From: Sulfuritalea sp.
Lineage (GTDB): Bacteria; Pseudomonadota; Gammaproteobacteria; Burkholderiales; Rhodocyclaceae
Assembly: GCA_023229685.1 (NCBI GenBank)
Contig: JALNYT010000003.1
Location: forward strand, 319,617-383,616
Length of the DNA stretch: 64,000 nucleotides
Direction: 5' to 3'
Below the pieces are notes generated by a model that worked only from the letters and a program-made list of their open reading frames with translations, made no database searches and was not told the DNA's origin. The position numbers and the translations under genes are program-made. Below, in pieces: positions 29,665 to 43,233 of this stretch. Each line of letters begins with the position of its first letter. The first letter of the stretch is position 1.

Positions 29665-29843
29665 ATAACTCCTCCTCTATGTGAGCTAATAAACGCTGGG
29701 CGTTTTCAGATGCGAATTGACAAATACCTTTGACTTGCCGCGTACAATTTTCTTGCGCTGAAAGTTCTTGAAATGCAGTACCGGACCACCCCTCCGCCAG
29801 TTGCCGGATTCGTGGCCAGACTCCGGCCCAGGCGATCGCCGAT

Positions 29844-30629
29844 TCATGCCAGTCCCGTGATGTTCAGGAGGACATGGGAACCCATGCCACCGTCGCAGGG
29901 GATGTTCGTGCCGCGGATCCAGCAGCTGTCGTCCGAGCAAAGGAATGCAACGACGGGGGCAATATCTTCGGGGCGGCCGGGACGATCCATGACGCGCATG
30001 TCCTCCTCCGCCCGAGCCCCCAATGTTTCAAGGAAATCTTTCAGGATCGGAGTCTCGACCGGCCCGGGGCTGACGGTGTTCATGCGAATGCCACGATCAC
30101 GCCAGGTCCAGCGGTTCTGCATGGTCCAGACAATCAGCGCTTCCTTGGAGAAGAAATAGCTGCGCCCGTCATCGACCTTGTGCTCATTGCATAGCGCTTC
30201 CGTAGCGGTGAAATCACGCAAGCCGATGAGTGCCTTGATGGCGGGACCGGCTTCCGGCCAGCCTATGCCGGCAAGCGAAGCCAGATTCACAATCGCGGCG
30301 CCGTTATTGAAATTCGGCAGCATGGACTCGGTGAACTCGCGGAGTCCGAGGAAATTCACCTGAATGACCGGAACCCGCCCCCGCGTTGGCGGCAGACCGG
30401 CGATATTGCACAGGCCGTCGATGCCCGATCCCAGCGCCTTGGCGGCTTGACGGATAGAGGCCGGATCGGACAGGTCCGCCTGGACAAAGCGATCGACATT
30501 GCTGGCTGCGGGTTCGTTGCGATCCACGGCGATTACCGTGGCGCCCGCGGACTTGAGAAGACGAGCGGTTTCGGCGCCGATGCCGGATGCCGCGCCCGTC
30601 ACGACGATGGTTTTTCCTTTGACTGTCAT
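29844..30629 (-). CDS. Coniferyl-alcohol-dehydrogenase-like SDR
   Basis: A 261-aa short-chain dehydrogenase. NAD-binding VTGAASGIGAETARLL, active-site Ser in NLASLAG, and Tyr/Lys in SYFFSKEALIVW. The last motif, together with GIRMNTVSPGPVETPILKDF and SCWIRGTNIPCDGG, closely resembles coniferyl-alcohol dehydrogenase (CalA) proteins, which oxidise coniferyl alcohol to the aldehyde. The aldehyde dehydrogenase gene directly upstream (37 bp) would take the next step. The substrate is inferred; a related aromatic alcohol is possible. Confidence 0.8.
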   Translation of the reverse strand: MTVKGKTIVVTGAASGIGAETARLLKSAGATVIAVDRNEPAASNVDRFVQADLSDPASIRQAAKALGSGIDGLCNIAGLPPTRGRVPVIQVNFLGLREFTESMLPNFNNGAAIVNLASLAGIGWPEAGPAIKALIGLRDFTATEALCNEHKVDDGRSYFFSKEALIVWTMQNRWTWRDRGIRMNTVSPGPVETPILKDFLETLGARAEEDMRVMDRPGRPEDIAPVVAFLCSDDSCWIRGTNIPCDGGMGSHVLLNITGLA

Positions 30630-30666
30630 CCGAATCTCCCAGGTCTCGCAGGTGGAATCGCGTCAA

Positions 30667-32118
30667 TCAAATGGGGTAGTGCTGCGGCTCGGTCTGAATG
30701 GTGATCCAGCGCAGTTCGGTGAATTCGCTGATGGCGGCCTTGCCACCGAAGCGTCCGTATCCGCTCGACTTCACACCGCCAAACGGCATCTGGGCTTCGT
30801 CATGAACCGTAGGCCCGTTGATATGGCAAATCCCGGATTCGATGCGCCTGGCAACCGAAAGCGCTCGCGTCACATCCTTGCCGAATACTGCGGCCGCCAG
30901 GCCGTATTCAGTATCGTTCGCCAATGCCAGTGCTTCATCGATGCTGGCGAAGCGCATGATCGCCGCCACCGGCCCGAACGACTCTTCCGAGTAGAGCCGC
31001 ATTGCAGGGGTAACGTGGTCGACCACGGTGGCCGCCATGATGCTGCCGTTGACCGCGCCTCCCACCAGCAGCGATGCGCCTTTGGATACCGAATCGTCCA
31101 CCAGGGACTTGACCCGGGCAGCAGCGTCGGCGCCGATCATCGAGCCGAGTGCACAGCCTTGTTCGCCGGGCAATCCAGCCTTTAGCGAAACCGCCTTGGC
31201 CGCGAGTTTTTTCACAAACTCATCGGCCACCTTGCTGTCCACAATGATTCGCTCGGTAGACATGCAGATTTGACCTTGGTTGAAGAACGCACCGAAGGCC
31301 GCCGCCTTCACGGCCTCATCCAGATCGGCATCATCAAGCACGACGAATGGCGCCTTGCCGCCGAGCTCAAGCAAGCAGGGCTTCAGATACTTTGCGCCGA
31401 CTGCTGCAATGACGCGCCCGACGCGGGTCGAGCCGGTGAAGGTAATCCGGCGAACGGCGGAATGGGCGATCAGCGCTTCGACAACGGCGGCCGCATCCTT
31501 TGGGGCATTGAGCACGATGTTCAGGGCTCCGGCCGGCAGGCCGGCATCCCTGAGCACTTCACCAATCAGGCGGTGAGTCATCGGGCAGAGTTCGGAACCC
31601 TTCAGGATGACTGTATTGCCACACGCCAGCGGCATCGCAATTCCGCGGACCCCTAGGATCACCGGGGCATTCCACGGCGCGATACTGAAAACCACGCCGG
31701 CCGGCTGCCGTACGGCCATGGCGATGGAACCCGGCTTGTTGGAAGGAATGATTTCCCCGGTGATTTGGGTCGTCATGCCGGCCGCTTCACGCAGCATGTT
31801 GGACGCAAGATAACAATTGAATCCGGCCCAACCTTCGGTGGCACCGGTTTCCTCGGCCATCGCCTTGATGAAGTCGGGCGCGCGCGCCAGGATCAATTCG
31901 GCGGCCTTGTTGAGCACGGTCCTGCGCGCCTCGGGTGAAGTTGCGGACCAGCCGGGAAATGCGGCCGCCGCAGCGTTTGCCGCCTTGACGGCATCTTCGA
32001 CGGAAGCCGCCGCCGCACGCGTGGCTACCTTTCCGGTGATCGGATTGAGGCGATCAAACGTGGCTCCGCCGGTGGCAGCAACGTCTGCGTTGTCGATAAG
32101 CATGGGGGCTTCAAGCAT
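30667..32118 (-). CDS. Aromatic-aldehyde dehydrogenase (vanillin/salicylaldehyde dehydrogenase-like)
   Basis: A 483-aa NAD(P)-dependent aldehyde dehydrogenase. Catalytic Glu lies in LLELGGKAPFVVLDDAD and Cys in FFNQGQICMSTERI. NAPVILGVRGIAMPLACGNT and the W..FN near residue 95 (EGWAGFNCYLASNMLREAAG) match the vanillin/benzaldehyde dehydrogenase subgroup. It heads the minus-strand unit with the CalA-like SDR and the Liv transporter, divergent from the AraC regulator. GGAG lies upstream of the ATG at 32118. Confidence 0.87.
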   Translation of the reverse strand: MLEAPMLIDNADVAATGGATFDRLNPITGKVATRAAAASVEDAVKAANAAAAAFPGWSATSPEARRTVLNKAAELILARAPDFIKAMAEETGATEGWAGFNCYLASNMLREAAGMTTQITGEIIPSNKPGSIAMAVRQPAGVVFSIAPWNAPVILGVRGIAMPLACGNTVILKGSELCPMTHRLIGEVLRDAGLPAGALNIVLNAPKDAAAVVEALIAHSAVRRITFTGSTRVGRVIAAVGAKYLKPCLLELGGKAPFVVLDDADLDEAVKAAAFGAFFNQGQICMSTERIIVDSKVADEFVKKLAAKAVSLKAGLPGEQGCALGSMIGADAAARVKSLVDDSVSKGASLLVGGAVNGSIMAATVVDHVTPAMRLYSEESFGPVAAIMRFASIDEALALANDTEYGLAAAVFGKDVTRALSVARRIESGICHINGPTVHDEAQMPFGGVKSSGYGRFGGKAAISEFTELRWITIQTEPQHYPI

Positions 32119-32480
32119 TATGGGTCTCCAGTTATTGATGTGAGGTGCGAGTGGACCGTCATCGGCCCGAGCGCCAGACGAGACGGACTGCGCCTGTTGG
32201 GGTGAATGACATCGACGCCTCCTCGTTGTTATTGATCTGTACCGAGCGTCAATGTAAATTGACGACGCATCCTTGGTAATGCCTGGATTTGTGTATTTAT
32301 GGTACTAAATTGGGAAAATCAGAGATGCATCGAGAACCCCGATTTACAATATAAGTTTATGTATTTAAATATATATTGCAGTCGCACATGAATTATTGCT
32401 CTGCAATATGTCAAACCATCAGTTCCTTTTTTTGGTAGATTCTGGCCTTCGTTTGGGTATCCTGCCGGAGACAATGATTG
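32119..32480. promoter_or_regulatory. Divergent promoter region with a 9-bp inverted repeat
   Basis: This AT-rich gap separates the aldehyde dehydrogenase operon (minus) and the AraC gene (plus). ATATTGCAG (32373-32381) and CTGCAATAT (32401-32409) form a perfect inverted repeat with a 19-bp spacer, a good candidate site for the AraC protein or another dimeric regulator. Position supports control of both directions. Confidence 0.55.
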
Positions 32481-33422
32481 ATGCACGAAATAAAACAGAC
32501 CGCCGCCAACACTGCTCGTCAGCGCGGCCTGGGCCACAGGCTCGGTACCAATATCGTCGCTCAGAGGTTGGCGGCGGCGTTGCATGTGCGGCAATTCAGC
32601 CTCAAGATCGACCGTGCAGGAATTACCCGATCCTTCATCCTTTTGACAGGGGGATCCGGGGAAATCCGTGGCGGCAAAGAGGCGATCCTGCTGTCTGCCC
32701 CGGCCCTGGTGTGGTTGCCTGTTGAAACTGGCCATCACCTCCGCGTCGCGGCGGGTGCCCAAGGGCACATCGTTTGGCTCTCCGACCAACTGGCCAATAA
32801 TGCGCTTGGCGATCATGCGGAGTCAGCGCAGCTTCGCTACTTGATAGATCGGCCGGTAGTGGCGAATCAATTCGACAGGCCTGACGTCATTGCCGAACTG
32901 GAGCATTGTCTTTCCGCCATTGAGCGGGAGACTCGCGAAGGCGAGGGAGGGTCCTGGGTTTATCTCAGTGCTCAAATCGCCGTGATTCTGGTGCACTGCT
33001 GGCGGCTGTCCGGACTCGAGGCGGTCTCTCAGCATGGGCATGGCACGAGTTCAACAACCCTGCTCAAGTTCCGCAATCTGGTTGAGATTCACTTCCGCGA
33101 CCATTGGACAGTTGCCCAATATGCCAAGGCGCTGGAAATCCCGCACGATCGGCTGCACGATGTCTGTCGGCGTTCGCTGGGCCGGACCCCCCTGCAGTTG
33201 GTGCACGAGCGACTTGCGCACGAAGCCACCCGGCGTCTGGTCCGCTCCGGTTTCACGATAGAACAGGTAGCCGCCGATCTGGGATTCAAGACCACCACCT
33301 ATTTCAGCAGGTTCTTCAGCCGAGAGACAGGCATGTCACCGGGTCGTTATCGGAGCGAAGCCACCAGCAGTCGTCCCAGCCTGTCTCAACTCCGGTCGGA
33401 CAGCTATGCAGATTGGCCCTGA
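32481..33422 (+). CDS. AraC-family transcriptional regulator
   Basis: A 313-aa regulator with an N-terminal sensing domain (about 1-190) and a C-terminal double helix-turn-helix (about 205-305). The HTH pair includes WTVAQYAKALEIPHDRLHDV and TIEQVAADLGFKTTTYFSRF, the latter the AraC family signature. The start is the ATG at 32481; a TTG one codon earlier is less likely. It is divergent from the aldehyde dehydrogenase/Liv operon and is the probable activator of that operon (inference). Confidence 0.9.
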   Translation: MHEIKQTAANTARQRGLGHRLGTNIVAQRLAAALHVRQFSLKIDRAGITRSFILLTGGSGEIRGGKEAILLSAPALVWLPVETGHHLRVAAGAQGHIVWLSDQLANNALGDHAESAQLRYLIDRPVVANQFDRPDVIAELEHCLSAIERETREGEGGSWVYLSAQIAVILVHCWRLSGLEAVSQHGHGTSSTTLLKFRNLVEIHFRDHWTVAQYAKALEIPHDRLHDVCRRSLGRTPLQLVHERLAHEATRRLVRSGFTIEQVAADLGFKTTTYFSRFFSRETGMSPGRYRSEATSSRPSLSQLRSDSYADWP

Positions 33423-33951
33423 GACCCGGTTCAAATGCCGGCTTGAGCAGGTGGGCGACGTGGCGCGGATGGCTCATTCGACACTGATTCGATGCTGACC
33501 CGTTTGGTCCGACAGCGCAGGATGTAGCGATCTCCACCCGGCCGTAAGCGATAGCCCGTCTGCCTCGCACCCGAATTGAATGGCAGGAGTCGGCGCTGGC
33601 GGCACGGCGCTTCATGCTGCGATGAAAATCAATGCGACGCAGGAGCTTTTGACCCCGACAGTTGACGCGCCCGAGACGATGAATCTGGGCGCTGGATCGA
33701 GGTGGTTTCGGTGGCCTGACCGACTGCGGTCGACCTTCAGCCTCCAGTGACCAACGGCAACTCTCGGCACCTGGCCTTTGCGTGTCGCGCCCTGGCGTCC
33801 CGGAAGTTCGGTTAAGAGCCGATTTCCTGGCATATTCGGGCCAATAAGCCACGGCCAGGTGAATATGATTCGCTCGTGGACAAGTCGGCCGCCGATTTTC
33901 TGAGCTTCGGCGCATGACTTGACTACCGTCCAAATCGCATAGGGTCGGGAG
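33423..33951. other. Gene-free stretch
   Basis: About 530 bp with no convincing gene on either strand. A minus-strand frame runs across it but has atypical composition and no ribosome binding site. I see no terminator or repeat. It may be decayed sequence. Confidence 0.45.
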
Positions 33952-34326
33952 ATGACACCAGTTATTGCAGGGATAACCATTGCGGCGTTATTGCTGTCTG
34001 GCACGAGTCAAACGCCCGCAGAGTCGCCGGATGCCGGAAGGCGAGTGGAGAGCGACAGCTATACCGACCCAAGAGAAATAACCAGGTGCATCGCGTACAA
34101 CATCGATAAGAAGATGCCCGAACTGCGTGTTCGCAATCACGCGGGAGACTCACCGGACGAAAGCGGCTATCTGATCCTGACCGATGGGGAGCCGTTGCCG
34201 ACAACTTTTGGCGTCATCCGGGTTGATCGACGTGAAACCGGGTCACATCTGACAACCTGGCTGCCACATATAAGCCTGTCTGCCGCCCCGGAAGATATCG
34301 CGCGGAAATTGATCGCAGGTTGCTGA
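33952..34326 (+). CDS. Exported hypothetical protein
   Basis: A 124-aa protein with an N-terminal hydrophobic signal (MTPVIAGITIAALLLSGTSQ). The mature part contains DPREITRCIAYNIDKKMPEL and GYLILTDGEPLPTTFGVIRV and ends in a Cys. I do not recognise the family. GGGAG lies close to the ATG, so the start is uncertain. It is isolated from other genes. Confidence 0.55.
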   Translation: MTPVIAGITIAALLLSGTSQTPAESPDAGRRVESDSYTDPREITRCIAYNIDKKMPELRVRNHAGDSPDESGYLILTDGEPLPTTFGVIRVDRRETGSHLTTWLPHISLSAAPEDIARKLIAGC

Positions 34327-34431
34327 CGATCGGTCACGCGGATAGGCGCATGGAATGACGACCATTCAATGAAACAAGCTCTGTCAACTCAATAGGGCGC
34401 GACATGCTGCCCGACCCTCCCGCGAGACAAT

Positions 34432-34466
34432 AAAAAAAGCCAACCCCACCGCGGGTGGGCTTGGCC
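34432..34466 (-). terminator. Rho-independent terminator of the cytochrome c gene
   Basis: On the minus strand, a 12-bp stem with one mismatch (GCCAAGCCCACC / GGTGGGGTTGGC) and a CGC loop is followed by a run of Ts (TTTTTTT). It ends the transcript of the cytochrome gene at 34489-34986. Confidence 0.85.
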
Positions 34467-34488
34467 TTTCTTGATGCTGCAACCGGAA

Positions 34489-34986
34489 TTACTTGGCGCC
34501 GGCGAGAATCCAGTTGACCAGGGTCTTGATATCCTCGTCCTTGACCGCAACGTTCGGCGGCATTGGGATCGGACCCCAAACACCCTTGCCACCGGCCTTG
34601 ACCTTGGCAACCAGCATCGCTTCATCGCTGGCCTTGTACTTCTTGGCAACGTCCTGATAGGCGGGACCGATCAGTTTCTTGTCGATGGCGTGGCAGGCCA
34701 GGCAACCGCTCTTGGCGGCGAGGTCCTTGTTGGTCAATGCCGGGGCCGAAGCAGTGGCTGCCGGAGCGGCTGCCGGGTTAGCGGCCGGAGCAGGCGCAGG
34801 TGAAGCAGCGGAAGCAGCCGGAGCAGCCGTAACCGCGGCAGCAGGTGCCGCCGCCGGAGCACTAGCCGCTGGAGCAGGAGTCGGCGCTGCCTGGACCGGC
34901 GGCGGGGGTGGTGCTTCCTTGCCGCAGCCCATCAGGGCGACAGCGGCGATCACGGCAAGGGAAAGGGCTTTGGTCCGCAGGTTCAT
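34489..34986 (-). CDS. Lipid-anchored class I cytochrome c with Ala/Pro linker
   Basis: A 165-aa lipoprotein (MNLRTKALSLAVIAAVALMGC, lipobox ALMGC). A ~60-residue Ala/Pro-rich linker is followed by one cytochrome c551/c5-like domain: haem-binding CLACH (about residue 95-99), then the Met ligand in GPIPMPPNVAV, and a C-terminal helix. It is an electron carrier on the periplasmic side. A terminator follows it, so it is monocistronic. Partners are unknown. Confidence 0.9.
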   Translation of the reverse strand: MNLRTKALSLAVIAAVALMGCGKEAPPPPPVQAAPTPAPAASAPAAAPAAAVTAAPAASAASPAPAPAANPAAAPAATASAPALTNKDLAAKSGCLACHAIDKKLIGPAYQDVAKKYKASDEAMLVAKVKAGGKGVWGPIPMPPNVAVKDEDIKTLVNWILAGAK

Positions 34987-35390
34987 GGCAATGCTCCGTT
35001 CGAGGCGAGGAATGGCGGGATGGCAGGTCGGATGACAAATCAGCCGGGGAGATTCTTGCCTGCTGCCATGGACTTGTCAATGCTGCCCGACGCTCACCTT
35101 ACGCCTGAATGAGCGCAATCCGGTAATTTGAGCGAACTCGGCCCCTTGCTTCGAATAGACCCCCGTCCAAGTAATACGGGGGTTACGAATCAGAAAGCAA
35201 CTCTCGGGCTGGAAAGGGTGCTCCGATAACATGCCACTGGCGATTTGGCGTGAGCGTCTCCTATGATGAGGAGCGACTTCTGTGGTCTGCAGGTCGACAA
35301 GCCGACACACAGCAGCGTCATGACCTGGACGTCTTGACGACTTCGGGATTTGCCGCCGCGCGGCTTTCGACTGTGTCATAGTGCGGCGCG
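34987..35390. other. Gene-free stretch
   Basis: About 400 bp between the cytochrome gene (minus) and the AEC transporter (plus), containing the two promoters. No convincing gene or motif seen. Confidence 0.45.
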
Positions 35391-36344
35391 ATGATTTCTG
35401 AATTCCTCGACACGCTACAGTTCTCGCTTTCCGTCACCGGCCCGATCTTTGTGATTCTCGGCCTCGGTGCCTGGCTGCGTCGCATCGGCCTGCTCAACGA
35501 CGCCTTTATCGAGGTCGGTTCGCGGCTGGTGTTCACCGTCACCCTGCCCGCCTTGTTGTTCATCAGCGTCAGCAAGACCCGCCTCGATACGTCGGCTAAT
35601 TTTGCCCTGATCGGCTTCGGCATTGCGGCGACCCTGCTGGCGTGGGGCGCGAGCGAACTGATGGCCCGTTTTGCCGTGCGCGCCGCGCGCGACCGCGGGG
35701 TGGTGGTGCAGGGGATCTTCCGTTCCAACATGGCCATCATCGGGCTGGCCTATTGCGTCAATGCCTACGGCGAACCGGGCCTGGCGGCCGCCTCGCTCTA
35801 CGTCGGACTGGTCACCATCGTGTTCAACGTGCTCGCGGTCGTCACCTTGAGCACGTCGCTGCAAGCCAGCCAGAATGTCGGGCGCGTGCTCCGCTCGGTG
35901 GCCTTGAACCCCTTGATCATCGGCATCGTGCTGGCGCTGCCGTTCGCGATCTCGGGATTGCGCCTGCCCGCAATCGTGCTCCAGTCCGGGCAGTACTTTG
36001 CCGGCATGACCCTGCCGCTGGCCCTGTTGTGCACCGGCGCGGCACTGGACTTTCGCAGCTTGCGCAACGACCCGCGCGATGCCGTGCTGGCGGCGGCCGG
36101 AAAGCTGATCGCGGTGCCTCTGTTGTTCGTGCTGGCGGGCGCGGCCCTGGGGTTTCGCGGCATGGATCTCGGCATCCTGCTGCTGATGTCGTCGGCGCCC
36201 AGCGCGGCGGCCGGCTATGTGATGGTGCGTGCGATGGGCGGCAATTCGGCGCTGGCGGCCAACATCATCGCCTTGACCACCGTCGGTTCACTGGTCTCCA
36301 CCAGCGGCGGAATCGTGATCCTGAAGAGCCTGGGGCTTATGTAG
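35391..36344 (+). CDS. AEC-family transporter (auxin efflux carrier type)
   Basis: A 317-aa integral membrane protein with about ten hydrophobic segments, starting MISEFLDTLQFSLSVTGPIF and including FRSNMAIIGLAYCVNAYGEP and TLPLALLCTGAALDFRSLRN, typical of the AEC (YfdV/MdcF-like) family. Members export or exchange carboxylates. The last 8 bp overlap convergently with the end of the methyltransferase gene. No strong ribosome binding site is seen before the ATG. Confidence 0.87.
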   Translation: MISEFLDTLQFSLSVTGPIFVILGLGAWLRRIGLLNDAFIEVGSRLVFTVTLPALLFISVSKTRLDTSANFALIGFGIAATLLAWGASELMARFAVRAARDRGVVVQGIFRSNMAIIGLAYCVNAYGEPGLAAASLYVGLVTIVFNVLAVVTLSTSLQASQNVGRVLRSVALNPLIIGIVLALPFAISGLRLPAIVLQSGQYFAGMTLPLALLCTGAALDFRSLRNDPRDAVLAAAGKLIAVPLLFVLAGAALGFRGMDLGILLLMSSAPSAAAGYVMVRAMGGNSALAANIIALTTVGSLVSTSGGIVILKSLGLM

Positions 36345-37464
36345 GTTCGCCGGCTTTCGGCTGCAGGACGAGGATGTTGCCGAACGATTGCAGGCCGACC
36401 ACTTCTTCCAGCACAAGCCCGCCGCGCCCGAACAGCGATTTCCATTCGGTCAGGGTGCGCTCGCGCCCCCGCGAGCCCATGAACATCTGCATGTCGAACG
36501 AGGCGCTAGTCAGGTCGGCGCGATTTTCCGGCAGCACCATTTCCAGCAGGGCGATGGGCGCGCCCGTGGCACCACTGGCGCTGGCGAGATTGCGCAGGAT
36601 GGCGACGCAGGTGTCGTCGTCGAAGCCGTGCAGCACCGCGGAGAGGAGATAGATATCCTGTTCGCCGTGCGCCGGCGGAATCGACAGCAGCAGATCGCCG
36701 GCCTGGAAGCTCAGGCGTTCGACGCCGCTCGTGGCATGCGTCGTCCAGTATTGCTCGGCCTCGGTGATCACCTGGGCGCGGTCCACCACCAATGCGGTCA
36801 AGCGCGGGTGATGCTTCAGGATGGCCAGCGACTTCGCGCCGCGGGAGCCGCCGACGTCGATGATCCGCCCAAAGCGGCTCCAGTCGAAATCGGTCGCGAA
36901 GCTGTCGCCGCTCAGCGCTTCGACACTGTCCATGGCCTGGGAAAACAGCGTGTCGAACTCGGCGTGGCGATCAAGATACGCGAACAGTTCCTCGCCATGG
37001 GCCAGGCGGAAGGGTGGCACGCCCTCGCGCACGCCGCGTTCGAGCTGCTCGTACCACGGCCGGCTCATGGCTTCCGAGTTGTGCATGAGGATCATGGCGC
37101 GCACGTTCTTCGGATTGTCTGCACGCAGGAAGGCCGAGATCTTGTTGTTGCGGAAAGTGTGCGGCGTGGTTTCCTCGAAGACGCCCATTGCCGCCAGCAG
37201 GCGCAGCAAGCGCCCGGTGGCGTCAGGCTGGGCGGCGACGCGATTGGCAATATCTTCCGCCGTGAGTTCCGCATCCGCCAGCACGGTCGCGATGTCCAGC
37301 CGCGTCGCAACGTAGAGCGCGCGCGACTGCCAGAAGGCCGAGCCGATCTGCATCAGGCGGAACGGCGGTGGAGTGAGCTTGTTGGGAATGGCCTGCAGCC
37401 AGGCGGCGAACTTCATCAGCTTGGCAAAGCGGCGGACTGCGCGCCCGTTCTTCTGGTAAGGCAT
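36337..37464 (-). CDS. SAM-dependent O-methyltransferase-family protein
   Basis: A 375-aa protein with a dimerisation winged-helix region (about 40-130) and a C-terminal Rossmann methyltransferase domain. SAM motif I reads IDVGGSRGAKSLA (Ser for the usual Gly). The general pattern fits hydroxyneurosporene/acetylserotonin-type O-methyltransferases. A strong ribosome binding site (GAGGAGGG) precedes the ATG. It lies downstream of pobA, separated by 107 bp; it may be cotranscribed and may act on aromatic hydroxyl groups, but that is inference. Confidence 0.82.
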   Translation of the reverse strand: MPYQKNGRAVRRFAKLMKFAAWLQAIPNKLTPPPFRLMQIGSAFWQSRALYVATRLDIATVLADAELTAEDIANRVAAQPDATGRLLRLLAAMGVFEETTPHTFRNNKISAFLRADNPKNVRAMILMHNSEAMSRPWYEQLERGVREGVPPFRLAHGEELFAYLDRHAEFDTLFSQAMDSVEALSGDSFATDFDWSRFGRIIDVGGSRGAKSLAILKHHPRLTALVVDRAQVITEAEQYWTTHATSGVERLSFQAGDLLLSIPPAHGEQDIYLLSAVLHGFDDDTCVAILRNLASASGATGAPIALLEMVLPENRADLTSASFDMQMFMGSRGRERTLTEWKSLFGRGGLVLEEVVGLQSFGNILVLQPKAGEPT

Positions 37465-37571
37465 CGATTTCCCTCCTCTCGTGGCGCAGCGCCCGGCGTC
37501 AATCCGATCAACGATAAAGGATCAGCGTCGAATCAGGAAGCAGAAGTCGGCGCCGGCGATACGGTGACTTT

Positions 37572-39606
<2,035 letters not shown>

Positions 39607-39610
39607 ATGT

Positions 39611-39964
39611 TTACTTTCCCGCGGCGACCAGTTTGGCCTTGAAGGCCTCCTTGGTCATGCCTGTCTGTTGTGCGCCGATGTCCTGCATGTCGAGCCCGAA
39701 AATGCCGCCCAGCTTGGCCAGGTAATAGGCGTTGCCGCCGGCCGCGAGCATCTGCAGGACATTGAGGCTGCGCACCGCCGCGCGCTGTTGCTCGTTCAGC
39801 CCGTACTTGCTGCAGTAGGCTTCCTGATCGCGCAGGAACTCGGCGCGGTTCTCGGCCGAGTTGAAGGAAAAGCACATCTTGTTCAGCGCGTACCCTTTGC
39901 GCGCCTGATCGCCATCGAACATCGTGGTGCCGGAGATCATGCGCTTCTGCCTGCCGGTATTCAT
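39611..39964 (-). CDS. Second LigA-type extradiol dioxygenase small subunit
   Basis: A 117-aa alpha subunit of a class III extradiol dioxygenase. The core (GYALNKMCFSFNSAENRAEF, then YGLNEQQRAAVRSLNVLQML) matches the LigA fold. It partners the ligB-like gene 4 bp downstream. It is shorter at the C-terminus than the other LigA (39 versus longer tail at 42789). It follows the aldo/keto reductase by 22 bp. Confidence 0.87.
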   Translation of the reverse strand: MNTGRQKRMISGTTMFDGDQARKGYALNKMCFSFNSAENRAEFLRDQEAYCSKYGLNEQQRAAVRSLNVLQMLAAGGNAYYLAKLGGIFGLDMQDIGAQQTGMTKEAFKAKLVAAGK

Positions 39965-39986
39965 GTCCTGCCTCCTGTGCCCCGAA

Positions 39987-40976
39987 TCAAAAAGTCTCGG
40001 TGTCGACTTCCGTTTGCGTGGCCGCGTTGTAGCGTGGCCCGGCGACTGTCTGCTGGTTGATCAGCGCATCCAGCCGCGCGACGATGTGGCGATCGAGCTT
40101 CACGGCGGCGCCACCGGCATTCTCGTCGAGATGCTGCGGGTACCGGGTGCCGAAGATCGGAATGATGTCTTCGCCCTGCGCCAGCAGCCAGGCCAGTGCG
40201 AGCTGGGCCGGCGTGCAATGCGCCTCATTGGCGATGCGTCGATATCCCGGCAGCAATTCGAGGTTTTTCGCGTAGTTGTCCGCATCGAAGCGGGGCATCA
40301 TGTGGCGGATGTCCTTCGCCTCGAGTTCCGCCTGCGGGTCGCGCAGCGTGCCAGTGAGGAAGGCGCGGGCCAGCGGGCTGAAGGCGACGAAGGCCACGCC
40401 CAGCTCGCGGCAGGCTTTGAGCGTGGCGATTTCCGGCTCGCGCGTCCACAGCGAGTATTCCGACTGCAGCGCGGTTATCGGATGCACGGCATGCGCGCGC
40501 CGTAGCGTCGGCGCCGACACTTCGGAGAGGCCGATGCTCCTGATCCTGCCCTCGCGCACCAGATCGGCCAGTGCGCCGATGCTGTCCTCGATCGGCACCT
40601 GCTTGTCCCAACGGTGCAGGTAATAGAGGTCGATGACATCGGTCTGCAGGCGCTGCAGGCTATCCTCGCAGTCGCGCCTGAGGCTTTGCGGCCGGCCGTC
40701 GATCACGCGCTTGCCATTGATGCCCGTCATGCCGCCCTTGCTCGCCAGCACGATCTGCGAACGGTGCGGCTTCAGCACGCGCCCGAGCAGCGTCTCGTTG
40801 GCGCCGAAGCCATACAGCGCCGCGGTGTCGAAGAAATTGATGCCGCGATCCAGTGCGCGCAACAGCACTGCCGCGGCGGCCTCGGGTGCGGGTGGCGTAG
40901 CGTAGGCGTAGCTGAGATTCATGCATCCCAGCCCGAGGGCCGAGACGCTGAAAGGGCCGAGGCGGCGCTGCTGCAT
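39987..40976 (-). CDS. Aldo/keto reductase
   Basis: A 329-aa (alpha/beta)8 NADP-dependent oxidoreductase. It contains FFDTAALYGFGANE (catalytic Asp and Tyr), VLASKGG (Lys) and DLYYLHRWD (His), and an NADP-site segment FSPLARAFLTG. It sits inside the lig operon between ligC and the second ligA. It could act on an aromatic aldehyde or a ring-cleavage semialdehyde (inference). Confidence 0.85.
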   Translation of the reverse strand: MQQRRLGPFSVSALGLGCMNLSYAYATPPAPEAAAAVLLRALDRGINFFDTAALYGFGANETLLGRVLKPHRSQIVLASKGGMTGINGKRVIDGRPQSLRRDCEDSLQRLQTDVIDLYYLHRWDKQVPIEDSIGALADLVREGRIRSIGLSEVSAPTLRRAHAVHPITALQSEYSLWTREPEIATLKACRELGVAFVAFSPLARAFLTGTLRDPQAELEAKDIRHMMPRFDADNYAKNLELLPGYRRIANEAHCTPAQLALAWLLAQGEDIIPIFGTRYPQHLDENAGGAAVKLDRHIVARLDALINQQTVAGPRYNAATQTEVDTETF

Positions 40977-40984
40977 TGGGGCTC

Positions 40985-43232
<2,248 letters not shown>

Positions 43233-43233
43233 G

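Noticed and set aside
32319..32816. Minus-strand frame overlapping the AraC start and promoter
   Set aside because: It runs through the AT-rich promoter and antisense to the AraC N-terminus, and no domain is visible.
33316..33933. Minus-strand frame across the gene-free stretch at 33.4-33.9 kb
   Set aside because: It begins inside the gene-free stretch and runs into the AraC gene end; composition is atypical and no ribosome binding site is seen.
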